From Anisakis pegreffii (lineage: Eukaryota; Nematoda; Chromadorea; Rhabditida; Anisakidae): a stretch of DNA of 64,000 nucleotides. The stretch covers positions 62,001-126,000 of the forward strand of contig JAPYMA010002963.1 of assembly GCA_035041965.1 (NCBI GenBank). Reading direction: 5' to 3'. This document shows, piece after piece, positions 38,601-53,397 of this stretch. The translations under genes and the position numbers were made by a program. How positions within the stretch are numbered: the first letter of the stretch is position 1; each line of letters starts with the position of its first letter. Below the pieces are notes generated by a model that saw nothing but the letters and a program-made list of their open reading frames with translations, was not told where the DNA came from and did not search any database.

Positions 38601-41600
38601 TCGAGGAAAAAAGAAAAACTAAGAGAGAAAAAAAATGGAAAAGCCGAACACTATTAAACTCAGTTGATAATAAGCACGAATTATAATCTGATAAGATGAA
38701 CAAAATAATAGTCATGAATAGAATGTCTACGCATAAAATCGATGGTTGATTGAATTCGATAACAAAATGCTGTCACAATAAGCAGTGACATCACGAAAAA
38801 AATGAAACGAAAAACATACGACAACACGCTCGTTTGGTGATGGCGAATGGTGATATGCGCGTGACGATATACCAGTCTCAATCGTCAACTGCGCCGAGTT
38901 ACGTCTCTGCCTCAGACCCATACCGCCATCTTTTAGCGCACCTCCGCCACGAGAATTTCCACCCTTGTCCACAATACTGAAATTGTAATGAAACAAACAG
39001 CCATAAAATAGTCATGTGCACTGGACTGAGCATTCTTAAAATAATTCAAATCATTGACAAACATACGGCAGCCGTAAAAGAATGCTCTTAATATGCACAC
39101 AATTTGAATGCTCCAATTGAAAACTGCCACCCACTGAATTGCAAATAAAGCTGAAGTTCTCTAATGTCTTTCATGCTCACCCCGTATATGAATGCTTTTT
39201 GTCGACGTTGATTGCCGGAGGAGCGGTTTTCTTCCTTGATTTGGCAGTGACTGGAATAAATTCAGCTTCTTCGGCTGCGGCACTATTCGGGATGACCGGT
39301 TCATCATCTGCACGAAAGTTGCCTCCATCACTCATCAAATCACGTGAACCAGACGTTCCCGACAACTCGTCGGTGTGATACTGAAAACAAATCCAGAAAA
39401 TGGATGCCTTCGAAGGGTTCTGTATAAATGCACCACTTTTGTTATCATTCACACTTCGGAAATACGATTTCATTTTCACATATCACAATTCCGCTGCCAT
39501 GCATCCAATCAATCGTTCTCAAATTACAAAAATAACAACACTCAACCATTCAAAATGCGATTGCCCAACATAATTCAACTGCTGGAAAATGGCTAAAGTC
39601 AACTAAAAACTCAACTGACCACGTCATCACTCGCCCCGGAATTAACTCCCTCATCAGCACTCATATATTGCTCCTCATCATCCACATCACCAACCTCCTC
39701 ATCCGTCCGAATGATCATCTCCTCATCTGCAATACACACTGTTGCTGCGCCACTATCACCGTCACTGCTCTGTTCCGAGCAATTGTTACCGGTGTTGCTA
39801 TCGTTATCGTTATTTGCTGCATTCTGCAATTTGTTTATTTATTGCTCACTGCTTACAATCAGCGTACCACATTGTTCATTTCTTCGTTGAATATGACGCA
39901 TCACTATTATTCTTATTATTACCATTACCACTACTGTTTCACATAAACAACAATCTAAATTATTTATTACTCCCCATTACAGGTTCCACATGGATAATGT
40001 ACACTTTACGAAAGCATTAAATAATAAAACCGTAGATTCATATTGTAAATGGTCGTTTATTTATTTTTTAATCTACTCGAGAAGAAGAAAAAGCTTTCAA
40101 TCTAAAGTCAAATTACTAATGATGTATTGCATGATATTAGTACTGATTGCCATTTGTATGCATTTGCAAATAAATGCGATGCAATAGTTTATTCATCGAA
40201 TGCATTTAGATGCATCAGTCTGAATGCTAGTGATAATAAAACCAGAATGGGTACACTCACATACTAAGACGAGAATATGTGCACCTCAGTGCAGACGTAC
40301 GCTTATAGAGAAGGATAATCGAATCAATCATTGCGACGAAACCATTTTATAAAAGCGTTTCGAATAGCTTTTTTAGGATAAATTAGTGATAGGGATCGAA
40401 AAAGATTACACACACTCAAATATTTTTTCTAGTTTAGGAGGGCTAATTTCAAATGAAACTAGCAAACTGACTGTATTTCGCTTTGCGGGCACGACATTGT
40501 CAGCTAAACGTATAGTGCTGGTGGACGATGAGAGAGATGAATTCGTAGAATGGACAGTGTGATCATTAACATCTGTTGCAATCGCAGTTTCATCGACTTT
40601 TGCGTTTGACACCTCAACGTTGCCATTCTCCGCCGAGCGTTTCGGTGAATACATTACCTGTTAAACAAGCGATCAATTGTTCACAATTTTTGCTTTCTCA
40701 AAGAATCCAACGAAAACAATCACTGGGAATTGAAAGCTGAATTAGACTATAAAATACCTTATCAGTGCTGCCGTTATGTCTCTTATCCTTATCCGATTTT
40801 CGTTTACTGCTCGTATCTTTCACTGTTTTCGATACTACACTCAATGGTGCAGACGGTATATCCTTCAAAATGATTCAATCACAGTCTTCTAGCACTTCGA
40901 AAACAGCGATGAATTCTATTTCATTTCAGTTACATGCTCAGCTCATATGAATGATTAAGTAAATTCCAGAGAATCAACATTTCAAACTAAGGATGTAGTT
41001 ATGACTGTTGTGGATGAACATTTAAAAAACCAATGTTTTGCATAGTTCCAAAGGTTTTTCGGGAAGATTTCATGGGAGTACAATTTTCGCAACTGACTGC
41101 TCATTCACTGATGAGTGCGGTGAGATTTGACCTTAAATGGAGAATACTAAAGCTTATCACTTCACACCATTCTAAGTATTCTCTATGATTCGAATAACCT
41201 CTAAACATAATGAATCGATCGTCAAGTGATTAAGATTAGTTGGAAATATTAAATATCGATAGTAAATTCAATCTAAAAGAATAACAACATGATCTAAGCA
41301 ATTCATTGAAACAACCAAGAGGAGAAGTTGTTAAAGTAACGGGTGCTATTGAAATTGTAGTGGTAAAAAATAAGGAACACGTTGATACGAAATAAAGCGC
41401 AACAGTGATTATATGCACCGCTTTAGTATCGTAAATACTAAAGGTTCATTCTAACAAGTAAAGTATTTGCTGATTTAATTAACAACACATTACGAAACCT
41501 TTAAAGTGTGATTATTGGTATTGCTGCTCGTTACTGCTTTTTGAGCAGCACTACTCTTTGACTTTGTTTTCTCATCGATTTTATCTCCCTTCTCGTCACC

Positions 41601-44600
41601 TTCTATGCGTCTGACAATTTCATCTGGTGATAAATTGCCGATATAACCTGGAAAACGTTGAATTTTTCAAGACGGAAGAAGCGTAAAATGAACTGGCCAA
41701 GCAGAAGAAAGAATGGAAAAACAAATGAAGAAAAAAAGGCAAGGCATTCTCTGTTCGACTGCTTCTGAATTTTTTGAGTACTGCTCACTTACCACCAATA
41801 ATCGATCAAATAAAATTCCCATTAGTTTGGGAACAAAGTTTCCGCTATTATCAAATATCAATGCAAATGAATGAAAAAGAACTTTTGTGAACATTTCTAA
41901 AATTTGATTACAGCCGTAAAGGGAAAATCGAGACGACAATAATTATGAATTCATGCAATTGCAAACAAAAACAAACGGGATGCAGGATAACTGAAAGGAG
42001 ATTAATTCAAACATGTTGATGACTATGATCACATTAAATTTATTGAATTTACGATTCATTGCGAGGTCATTCATTCGGCTTCGAATAAATAAATTATGAA
42101 TGGAAAAAGCAATCAATTCGAGGTAGAATTCTTGATTGCAAATAGACAAATAAGAAAGAAAAAACGACTCAAAAACAAAACCTAATCAAAAACAGAGCAG
42201 AAAAAAAGAAAATGAAAAGATGAGCATCAAAGAGTTGCTTTGAGAGAATGAGATGTTCATTTCGTTTCTCAGTTCGATGAAACGAAATGTTCAAAACCAA
42301 GCATCACCCATCCAACACGTGAACGAACTCCTTTGCTCGTGCGTTCACTCACTTCTTAAACCACCGCCAAAATGAAATAATGCAGCAACCCATCGGAAAC
42401 ATACCAAATTAATGCTTAACGATTATGAATGTGAGAGAAGAGCCGGAAGAAAAGAAAGATGATGCACATCTATGGCTAACTGCTTCATTAGGCAAATAAT
42501 TACAAATCCATGCAATTCACTTGAGAGACATAGGCTATTGCATTTTGATTCGTAAATACAATTTCAGCACAGTCTCACTTTATCTTCACAAAATTCTCAA
42601 ATATTCTTATCAAGAGAACCTTTCAAGTTTCAATTAATGCGAAACGGTGTGAGATGTGAAATACGAACGTTTAATCGAACATAACTATTGAGATGTAATA
42701 CAATATTATTACGTTAATCATGTGATGCAATATGATTCACTTCATATGACTGTCACATAATTGCACACAATCATTTATCACTTTCGAAAAAAAGATTACA
42801 TCATTCCAGTTCAAATTCAAAAAGATGAAGAAAACCTGAAGTCATCCTGAAGAAGACGATCAACTAGATTACTTTACAGAATAACTATCGCTAACATTTC
42901 AACGTAGAAGTATATAAAAATGCACGAGATATGAACATGTAAATACAATGCGAGACAAACGAACAAAAATGCCATCGTCTATATCAGTCCTGTTGAAAGT
43001 CAACTTCAAAGAAATGAATAAGTAATGACTAATGAGTCTCAGTTTATGAATGCCGAAAATAAACTTCATTAACGGTGTGAGTGAAGAAAACCGAGAAAAA
43101 TTAATGAGATAAGTGAAATTCGATGTTAGCGAACATCCTCGTGACCTGCTGAAGGATTTGAGGCACACCTATAGTCATTCCGTAATATTGGTGAGCATTA
43201 TGAAGATTTTGAGATAGACCATTCATTTTTCTCACGTGTATATGTTGTTCATGTTAAACGCACAGCATCGCATATGTGCAGCTAATTACCAGCAGCTGTT
43301 CATCGATCCAAATGAAAACTGAGACCAAACCTTCTTACTCTGATATCTTCGGGCAATTTTTTGATGAGTGAAACAGCCGAGAATGAAAAATATTGAGAAC
43401 AAGATAACAAATTTATCAGACTGACTCCGTCCAGCAAGTGAAAAAGAACGGCGAGATAACCATAAATATTTCATGTTAATTAAATTCTCGGTCATTCGAA
43501 AAACAGAGTGAAAAAATTTCGTGTTAATAAATCCTTGTAATTGCTTCCAAAACAAAAACCTTAATTGTTCCCAAAATCATTTTTTGAAGCAATAGACTCT
43601 GTTCTAAAATTAAACTTTCGATAACGTTTCACTACTGGAAATATCGTTGATAAGTAATTTGACGGGGATTCGTGGCAATCAAAATTCAAAGAAATGTTCA
43701 CAAGAAATCATGCAAGATTTTTGAGGCGATGGGAAGCTTTTCAAACTTTATGTGAACGTTTCGGCAGGCTTCCCAAAACATTTAACAGCAAAAGTTTCAA
43801 TCCCTCCGAGCTGCATTGCTGACAGCTCCATTAGTTAACGTCAAATACAAATTAAACGACATCATTGAATTGGTGCATAACAAGTGAAGTTTCGCATGAG
43901 AGAGAAGCACGGAATTATGTCTTCAGGAGTGTGCGTGTGCAAGAATTGTGAAATGAGTTCAAAGAATATGAAATGCTTACCGAAACCACTCGGCAGAATT
44001 TTTCGGCAAATTGAATGAAGCATTTAGAGTCGATGTGTTGCAAGAGATAATTTGGAAGTGGCAGCGGTAATCTATCAGTGGTACGACGATGGACGATGAC
44101 TGACTATCAATTGGAATACTCTAAACAATTTATGCACTCACACTGATAACAGTCACGCGTTTCGAACGTATATTTTCAATTCGGACACGGATGAAATTCA
44201 CTCATGAGCACTTCAAAATTCAGACGTGAATAAATTCATACATCGAATAACTGGTGGACATAATTATACACACGAATGGGAACGCAACAAACAATAATAT
44301 TAAATAAATATAGTACAGAAGGCCCTCAATATTAATATCCGTAACACCTCTAAGCTGTCAATGTTTTACTGCTGAAAAGAACCCGAGGAACTGACGGGTA
44401 ATACTGTCAATATTTTACTGCTGAAAAGAACCCGAGGAACTAACGGGTAATACTGTCAATATTTTACTGCTGAAAAGAACCCGAGGAACTGACGCAATTA
44501 ATTGGTACAACTATCCCAGAAAGCAAAAATACCAAGCATGGTATAGCAGAAGGTGCTTAATCAAAATGATTATAAAAATGGCAGCACGGAAGTTAAGCCG

Positions 44601-47600
44601 ACTGCTCTTAACGCAGAGATAATGAATCTAAAAACGTAAATTGAAACGAATTTATCGAATTCAACACTTCATCTAACATGTTACAACGCAGACGCTTCGT
44701 TTCATACGAAAGAAAACTGATATAAAAACGCAACAGATATAGAATAATAATACGAGATTAAGTATTGTCAGTGCAGTCATTCATTCATTAACGATGTGAT
44801 TCAGCATCTTTCTTCGCTCAACTACCTCAATCAACCCAACAAATCAATTCTCTCGATCTGTTTGTAGCATTGCAGAACGAATCAAAACCTTTGGACACAC
44901 ACAACCATACGCCATACAACTAACACGTTCACACAATATATGCGTATCAATCTGTCTCTGTCTCTTATAACAATTTCAGAAGAACGAACACATGCGAGCG
45001 AGTTTCTTTCGTATATGACACACGAATAAACACACACACACACACACACACACATAGACATACCATTTAGCACATTCTGATCGACAAGTTCAAGTGCTGG
45101 TGTGCCTTTCAGAATTTTGAACTTGTCCATAAAAACTGCGAATAGCTCAGAAATATTCCGATGGTGAGTAGCAACTAGAGGCAAGGAAGATAAAAGACTC
45201 ATATGCTCTCTTTCCCGAACGAATCAAACAAGTTCAGCGTACCAACCAAAAACGTTGATGTAAGATTACACTTGTAGTCGTCGAATATTTACTCGTTTGG
45301 ATATACTTCAACAAAAACAGTGTACGCCAAGTGACGAATCAAACAATCGTCACAAACGAAAAGTTCTCATTTCATGACTTTGCAAATGAAAAGTTCCCCA
45401 CAGTCAAATAAACTTTCGAGTGCTATTGATTTGTTGTGAAAGAAACGAATTCAGCGAATAGTGTTTACATAAGATACTGTTTATTGAGCAATGAAGACAT
45501 AATTCTCTGTGGATTTTGCATCGAAACTGCTCATATTTGATTGTTAGTCAGTATGACATTACTCTTGCTTAACAATGTGAAATTAGATTCAACACAAATA
45601 TCCGCTTCATTCATTATAAAATCAAGCGCTTTTTAATGTTTTTCATTTGCATAATACTATGCCTTAGTGCTATAAATATACTGATTTCGTACTCAACTAC
45701 AACAAATAAATCACACACATAAACACCGTTGAAAAAAGACAAATCATTGAGAAAAAGAAGACATAAGCAACGATGTGCATATCAGAGTGTGTCATACAAT
45801 ATAAAATTAGAACTGCCCATCAAAAACACCAACTAAATTTCTATATAATTAAACAGTGATTACTAATTGCAATGAGTGAACGTGACGCAGCACTGAAACG
45901 AGTCAGCTGAACACGTTAACAGATAAATTCGACACTAGTAAATAAAGGATAAGTTCGGAAAAACGATCACTGATTGAAACATCACCTATCTTTTGAGATG
46001 TAAACTTTAATCAACGACATCAGCATTTTACTTACCCAAACACAGACGGAAAATTGAAATACCATTTCTATTTGTTCAAAATTCTTGCATGAAAGAACAC
46101 GTAAAATATCTTCATACGGAAGAAAACTGATATAAAAACGCAACAGATATAGAATAATAATACGAGATTAAGTTTTTTTTCCTCACAGCAAAGGAAGTCA
46201 TATGATGTGACACAAACTGTTTTCGGCTCTAGAAACGTTTCTGAGAATTGAGTAGTTACGAAAATGTCAGAACATTGGTCAGATAACAGGAGGTAATACA
46301 AAACAAACAACTTTTATCAGCAATAAACGTTCGGTAACAAATATCAACAGATACTCAGTCACTTTAGAAACGTTGAGAATATTGAGGAAACCAATAAAAT
46401 CTTCAAGAGCATTCATAAACGATTCGCAGAAACGATAACGTCAGTTCATTTGTGAAACGTTCATCGTAACAGATAAACAAATGCCACATAGTGCATCGAT
46501 TCAGTTACCAACCAATGCCTCGTTACTACTAATGAATTGCTTCGGTAAGTGAAAATGAAAGATAAAACAGAAAGAGTTCAGACTTGAAAAAAAGTGGAGT
46601 CAAAAAGGATTGAGAAAGAAATGACATCGATCTTTTTCATCCCGAACAAAAGGTTCTTGCACTCAGCGTTTTTAGAACTGAATCAGCAAAACGTTTCCAA
46701 AGGTAATTTTCTAAAAGAAATAAAGTACCTAAACGGAAAAATTCGAAATCATGATTTCAAAGCTATTGCACGAGCACTGCAACCTGATTGTTTTGGTGAT
46801 ATTCCAATTCGAGGTTCAATTAACTGAACTTCTCCAATCAACTGCACTTATCAGCACCAACACAATCTACAACTGCATTTTGCTAACACACCCCAGTTTG
46901 GTCTCTTCGCGAAAGAACAAAAAACAATCATTCAATCGTATCAAATAAGACTGTTCGGCGCAATAGGCACGGAATTGCAATAGCCATCAACTGTTCGATC
47001 ACCATCGAAATGACAAAACCAAACTGAATGAAAGACTGATAAAACAACTCCGAAAATGGCAATAAAACGAAGAATTGACACACTCACACTGCGAAAGCAA
47101 TAAGGAAAATCCGCAGACGATATAAAAGAGTTGTTGAACAGATAGAAGAGTTGAACAAAATTGAAATTTTCATCAGAAACGAATGAAGAGACAAACGATG
47201 AAAATGTAATCGAAATGATGAGATGAGTAAGTGCATATGGATGACGTTTAATTTGTCTGGAAAAGCGCAGAATATTTGCATGTAATGACTCTCAAATACG
47301 CTCAGAATCACACAATCATACACACTCATTCACTATGTTTCCATTCATCCGTATATGTGCATCTAAAACTTTTGTAGTTATAGGAAAATTTATTAATCAA
47401 ACATTCTTTAACATACACGTATAATCTGCTACCAAAGGCATACTGTACATGCAATATACTGCATAAAGTTACAATTATGAAGAATGTCAAGTATAAAACA
47501 TATATACATGTTTTCTGTAGCCAAAAATTAGAATGGCACACGGCAACTGCATCCACTTGAGCGATTAATCAATGGAAATTTTCATGGTACGATAACGTGA

Positions 47601-50600
47601 TATTGACTGATGATGACATGACAGACTTATTCAACTATACGATATGCATAGAAAAGATGACCATTTACCATGCAGAGCACATCAGATGAAATCCAGAAAA
47701 AAATAACCGAGAGATACAAAAATCCAATTTCCAGAAATGATAAAGTGCGGCTCTTGAATATCAAATGAAATTTTTTCTTGCATGCAAATTACCTGACTAT
47801 GTTTCTTCCTTCCAATAATTAAAATTAGCCATTTCTTTCTTCTTCTTTTTTTTCAGTTCGAAAAGAACGGCGACTAAATTTCGAGCATTTTCAATCAATC
47901 ACATAAAATATCAGCATCGCTATTCACCCTGAACTGCCTGCCTGTGTTGAATGTGTGAAAGCCTCATTAAAGATGCCAATGAACATCAACGCTAAAGATG
48001 GACGAACGGTTGCCTAGATGAGATGAGGATAAAAGCGACAACGACGATGCATCAGTACAACGGAATGTGTATAATGATGATGTGGTCGGTCGGTTGGTTG
48101 CTTCGTTGGTTTGTCTACTAAATGCCGACTACTTTAGACGAGTATATGAGAAGAAGGAAATACGCATTCTGTAAATAAGCCGATTCTCGATAATATAACG
48201 CTTCATCGAGATCAACTAACAAACCTAAACGCGCATTCATAATGTCGCCACTTAGCAGGCTAATTACTGGCAACACTCCATTCTTGTAACACGAATAGAA
48301 TCGATGGAATGTTTCGTGTTCCTGATCGATCACTTACGACAAATGATTCGTTCTTTTCAACAAACGTCATCTCAATTACGCAACGAAACATACCGACTTC
48401 CTTATGTTTAGTCTAAGGCTTTTAGCAGAACATTAACGCTATAAATGAGAACACTTCTTTCCACTGGTGTTCCTTCATGACCTTATAAAACTTAAAACGA
48501 AACGCATACCGATTTGGTAGTGTGCAGCATACGTATGCTAACAAACTAGAAAATTGAAAAAAAACAAACAAATACTTTTTACAGTAATCGACACGACGGC
48601 GATGGCAATTAAAATTTGGTAATTACCACTAAGAGAGATAGGGCAATCAGCGAAAAAATTTCAGCGATGAACAAAAAAGGGATGGAACTTTAGAAGGCCG
48701 TCTCAACAGAAAGGCATTTCCACTCGAAAAATGTCCCATCAATTCATGAGGGACTTTTTTTCCTAAAAATTTTCTCCCTCTTCTAATACACTCATAACAT
48801 TCGAAAAAGCGAGCGACTGATCGCTACACGGCTGTTGCCATCCTTATAGAAATTTGGTTAACATGGAGGGAAAGACAATAACTGAAATTATGCATGACGA
48901 AAAATGTCAGTAATGAATTGTTCTGAGGAGGATTCGGAAGCGATCGCATAATAAATCAAAACCGCTCCCGAGCACCTTGTTGAATAACGCGCAAGATGGC
49001 ATTTAAGACAAACGCTGTATAAAAACTTCATAGCATCTATGAGAAGTAGTCAATGGTAATGAAAATGCCGGAATGATTGTTCAAAAACTCTGCTCCCGAA
49101 ACCAGGAAGCTGTCACTCACTCACTTGTCATTTAAGGCTGAATTTTCGTTAAAAAAAGAAACATCTCCCCAAAGAGCAATAAACGATCTTATCCCCAAAA
49201 ACGGCCATAATTTCAAAAGGAATCCGATCGAGTGAACAGCTAGGTGATCAAGAATTTTTTTTAAACCTTTCCTAAATCAACAACACACTACCAACTAGGT
49301 CAAATCTACAAGAAGAGCTAATTTAGCTGGCTGCAAATTTCGGTCACAAGAGGAACATTTCCTGAGAAAGGCCTTCAAGAATGGAACTACTTTTGCTCTG
49401 AAATCGATTCATTTGAGCAGCACACTGAAATCCGGTTGAATCAGCACACCACACAAAATCGAAAATGGAAAAAAGCAATTCGTGTTGATGAATGAATGCG
49501 TCAACCCGAAGTGCAAACTGCACAACCGCACCACCAAACACACGCCCATTTAAACACACATACAGCAACAGCAACCAACCAACCCCGCAAGCAAGCAACT
49601 CTTTATCAACCATCTCCTATAGCTGCTGTTATTTCGAAGAGGTGTATCCAGTGAACTCAATCCACACACACGCTCTATACTACTGCGCGTAGTATTTCCC
49701 ATTAACAGCTGAGCTGACTGACTGGTACTTACTCAAATATGTCCATGTATGCAGGCAGGATGGCAATAGGAGGATGACGGCCACGAGCAATTCATCTGCA
49801 AACATCACTGATGTCGACTGACGTAGCTATTGACACCAGTGATGTCATCTAAGACAAGTATCATTAATGGAACGTATCGTAAGAGAAAAACAACTTTAGC
49901 AATAGTAATTGTATCTCTGATAAATGAATGTTTATAAATGGTATCGTTTCACTTCAAAATAAACCGATTACCACCGCAAAAAGTATCGCTGGCAGAAGGA
50001 AATAATGCGCATCTGCATTAATTGATACATATCAATCGGAGAATATTGCTCTCAATTATGGGCGGATGTCATATGAAGTGGGTTGTCTTGAACGTACTCA
50101 CAGTGAAGCAATGATGTCACCTAACCAAACACAAAAGAACCTGATATCCCGATGATGCTAAAAGCAATCAATCCATATTTTTGTGGGTATCAGTGAAATG
50201 GGATGCATAATCTAAGACGTCGTCATCTGATATTATACGTGAATATTATGAAGGATCATAACCTGAGACAGACAGACGTAAAATCTATACTGCTGAGTAC
50301 GTGTGGTGGAAATGTTTTGATAAAGCAATCAAAACGAAATGAGTTGGCAAAAATTGAGAACAGATCAATGCTGATGACAGAACGGATTAGGATGACGACG
50401 AGTGGCTCAGCTTTCAATCTCCTTACCTGACACTGTCTAAGCACACACTAACGCTGCATCATTATCAGAATGCATGATGACCAATTGAGACACAGATATG
50501 GATCGCAAGAGACTGTCGTCATAGGTGATGATGCACGAAAACAACACCGCACTATCATTAACCATGTGATCGGAACAATCAAAAAACATCTCAGTTTTCG

Positions 50601-53327
50601 ACCGCACACCCATACATATTCCACACTTCACTCAAGGCAGCTTCTCTACTGACACGCCACGTGAAAATCAGCAATAAAATGTATCGCACGAATTCACGGA
50701 AACAATATTTTATCTGCTGTTCAAAATCAACGTTTTTGCTTCGACGTTACATCGGCAAGTTATAAATTTCATTTTCATCCATCCCCATAACGTGCTATTA
50801 CTTGCAATTTATCGCGCAATAAAACACTTATTCACCACTGAACACATTAAGACCTTCATCAAAATTATACAGGCAGAAAGGAATGATGAGATAACTAACG
50901 AGTGCAGAAAGCGAAGACGCTCATAAATGTTCATATTAAACGGATGGTGAAGAAAAAACGAGCGCATAAAAATGAAGAAGACGACGTCAAGTTTGATGAT
51001 GTTCCTCATCAACAATTCATTGTCCGTAATGAGTAAAATAAGAGGAGACCATTTCTGAACATTTGCCTCATCTAAAAAGGATGAATTGTTCAACAAGTAT
51101 CACCAAAATTTGAGATGATACTCCTCCAGTTTGTGAGCTGACCTCAAAAGTATGTGTCCATTCATTTTTCGAAAACGAATTCACAAATCAACATATTGCC
51201 CAGCTAAACAGCTGTATCAAGCAACTGCTCTACTGATGAGTCATTTTGTTTGTGGTGAATCATCCACAAATAACTTGCTGCTCACAAAAAATATCAACAA
51301 GCGAAAGAATTCGTGCAACTGACTATGATTCATGAGAAAGATAAACATCGAAAAAAAAAGCAACAGGAAGCGACCGAGGCGTCATTAAACTTACGAAGAA
51401 ATCACAAAAAAAGCAAATTCAATGTTACCTGAAGTGCATTCGTTCAATCAATCACGAGTGACATGCATTATGGCAAAAAGGAATGACTACTGTTCACATG
51501 AAAACATACAACAAAACCTCGCGATTATCTAATTCATAATCACAAATTTGCTATCTCTTTTCGAAAGCAACTAAAATGAAACGAAAGTGGAGATCTGAAA
51601 TCAATGCAAGTCCGTAACTGTCTCTTCGGATAGGAAGAATTGTTTACCTTAATCGAGGAGTGCTACTCATATGTTGATGATTATTGAATGCGACATACTT
51701 CAACAACTATTCACAGCAAATAATGAAAGGCTAATCAATCGCAAATGAGAAAGACTGACTGTTCATTACGTTCAAAACATTGCTGAAAAGGAACGCAACT
51801 AAAAAATGGAACAATAACGGTTAATTGAGAGACTGATGTGGATGGATCGATATTCATGATCTTGATGAGCTGCTATTCAAAATACGACCCATGCGAATTA
51901 CTCACAACGAACATTCCCCTAATTAATCAATCCTCCAGCGAGTATTAATCAGTAAGATGGCTCATTATAGTGATTGGCCGTCACGATCAAAAGCTGCATT
52001 CTTAACTTGAAATAAAGAAACGTTCGCTTCATCAACTAAACACTGCACAACTTTTGAAAACCCTACTGAAGAGGAATCTTACCGAAAGTACGTACAACAA
52101 TAATACGGAAACAAACACATCGCTGCATTACGCTTGGGTTACATAACACAAAGTGTGAAGTATACGACGACATGGGTCATCAATGCTGATAACGTTGTTA
52201 TTCTTGATGATTGCAATGTCGCTATCATTCAAAATGTTTCGCAAAACAACATCTAACTGATCTCAGCAACCCTCAGAGATGCATCCGCATATGATAAACG
52301 AAACGATATGCTTCAATCAAGTTATGTGTCAACATAACCAATTATCAATCAAATTGTCCCTGAAAATATCCTACTCATCCTGATAACGTCGCTGATCGTT
52401 CAATTTATGAATAGAAAACCCCTCACCACAAATTCATCGATAAGATTTAAAGCATTTTATTAATTTCTTAACTCTTAAAAGGTGATTGTCTTTCACCTTT
52501 GAATGATATACAGCATACACTTCGATCCCAGCCATCCGCAAATATGTCATTTCATACTGTTTCAATTTTCACATTTTGCTGCGAACTAACAGTAAGATAT
52601 ATGTTTAAAGTGAAATTATCGCAGGTGCGGATGCTTTAATCAGGAAGCCTTTATATCACAACATCACACTCTCACTATAAAATTCCTCTCCTTCGCAATT
52701 CTTTCTAAGATTGCCGTGCCGGTGAAAGTCTGAGGAATGCCTTTTCCAGACATATACACTCGAAACAATTAATTTGGAAATCATACATCACAGAGACCGA
52801 GAAGACGAATAATTGAGCAATGATTTCTAGTATACGGAATGAAACTTTTCAGCCTGATAATGAAACAAAAACATGTTCGAAGTGAAGTGTAGTGGAGACG
52901 ATTACATTGGATAAAGGAAAAGCTTATGGAGACAATGGTTTGGTATTGAATAGGCGACTATTCCATACTGAACCATTGTCACCCTGAGCAAAAAAACTTC
53001 AGAAGCAGTCAAGCATGAGGATACTGTATAATTATGCTGAAAACTATGAAATTAAAGGTTTACTTTAAAAAGTGAAATTATTCGAAGGCTAAATGAGACT
53101 CGAAAATTTATCATTTTTGGTATGAAAAAGCGATAAAACACTTACCATCACTGGATTTAACAACATAGACGTTTTCTTGTTCCTTCTGTTTTCGTTTTTC
53201 TTTTCGTTTCTTTGCCAATGCACACTTATCCTTAAATTAGTGTGGAAAATTATCAAAATTTTCATGCCTACAATTTATTGCCTCATTACGTACTATCATT
53301 GAGAAATTATTGCGTTCAGTTTGAATC

Positions 53328-53397
<70 letters not shown>

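Noticed and set aside
38868..38873. Earlier GT donor (ACTG|GTATAT) for the Gly/Arg-rich exon
   Set aside because: It leaves phase 1, which puts a stop in the following exon; the later donor at 38819 restores phase 0.
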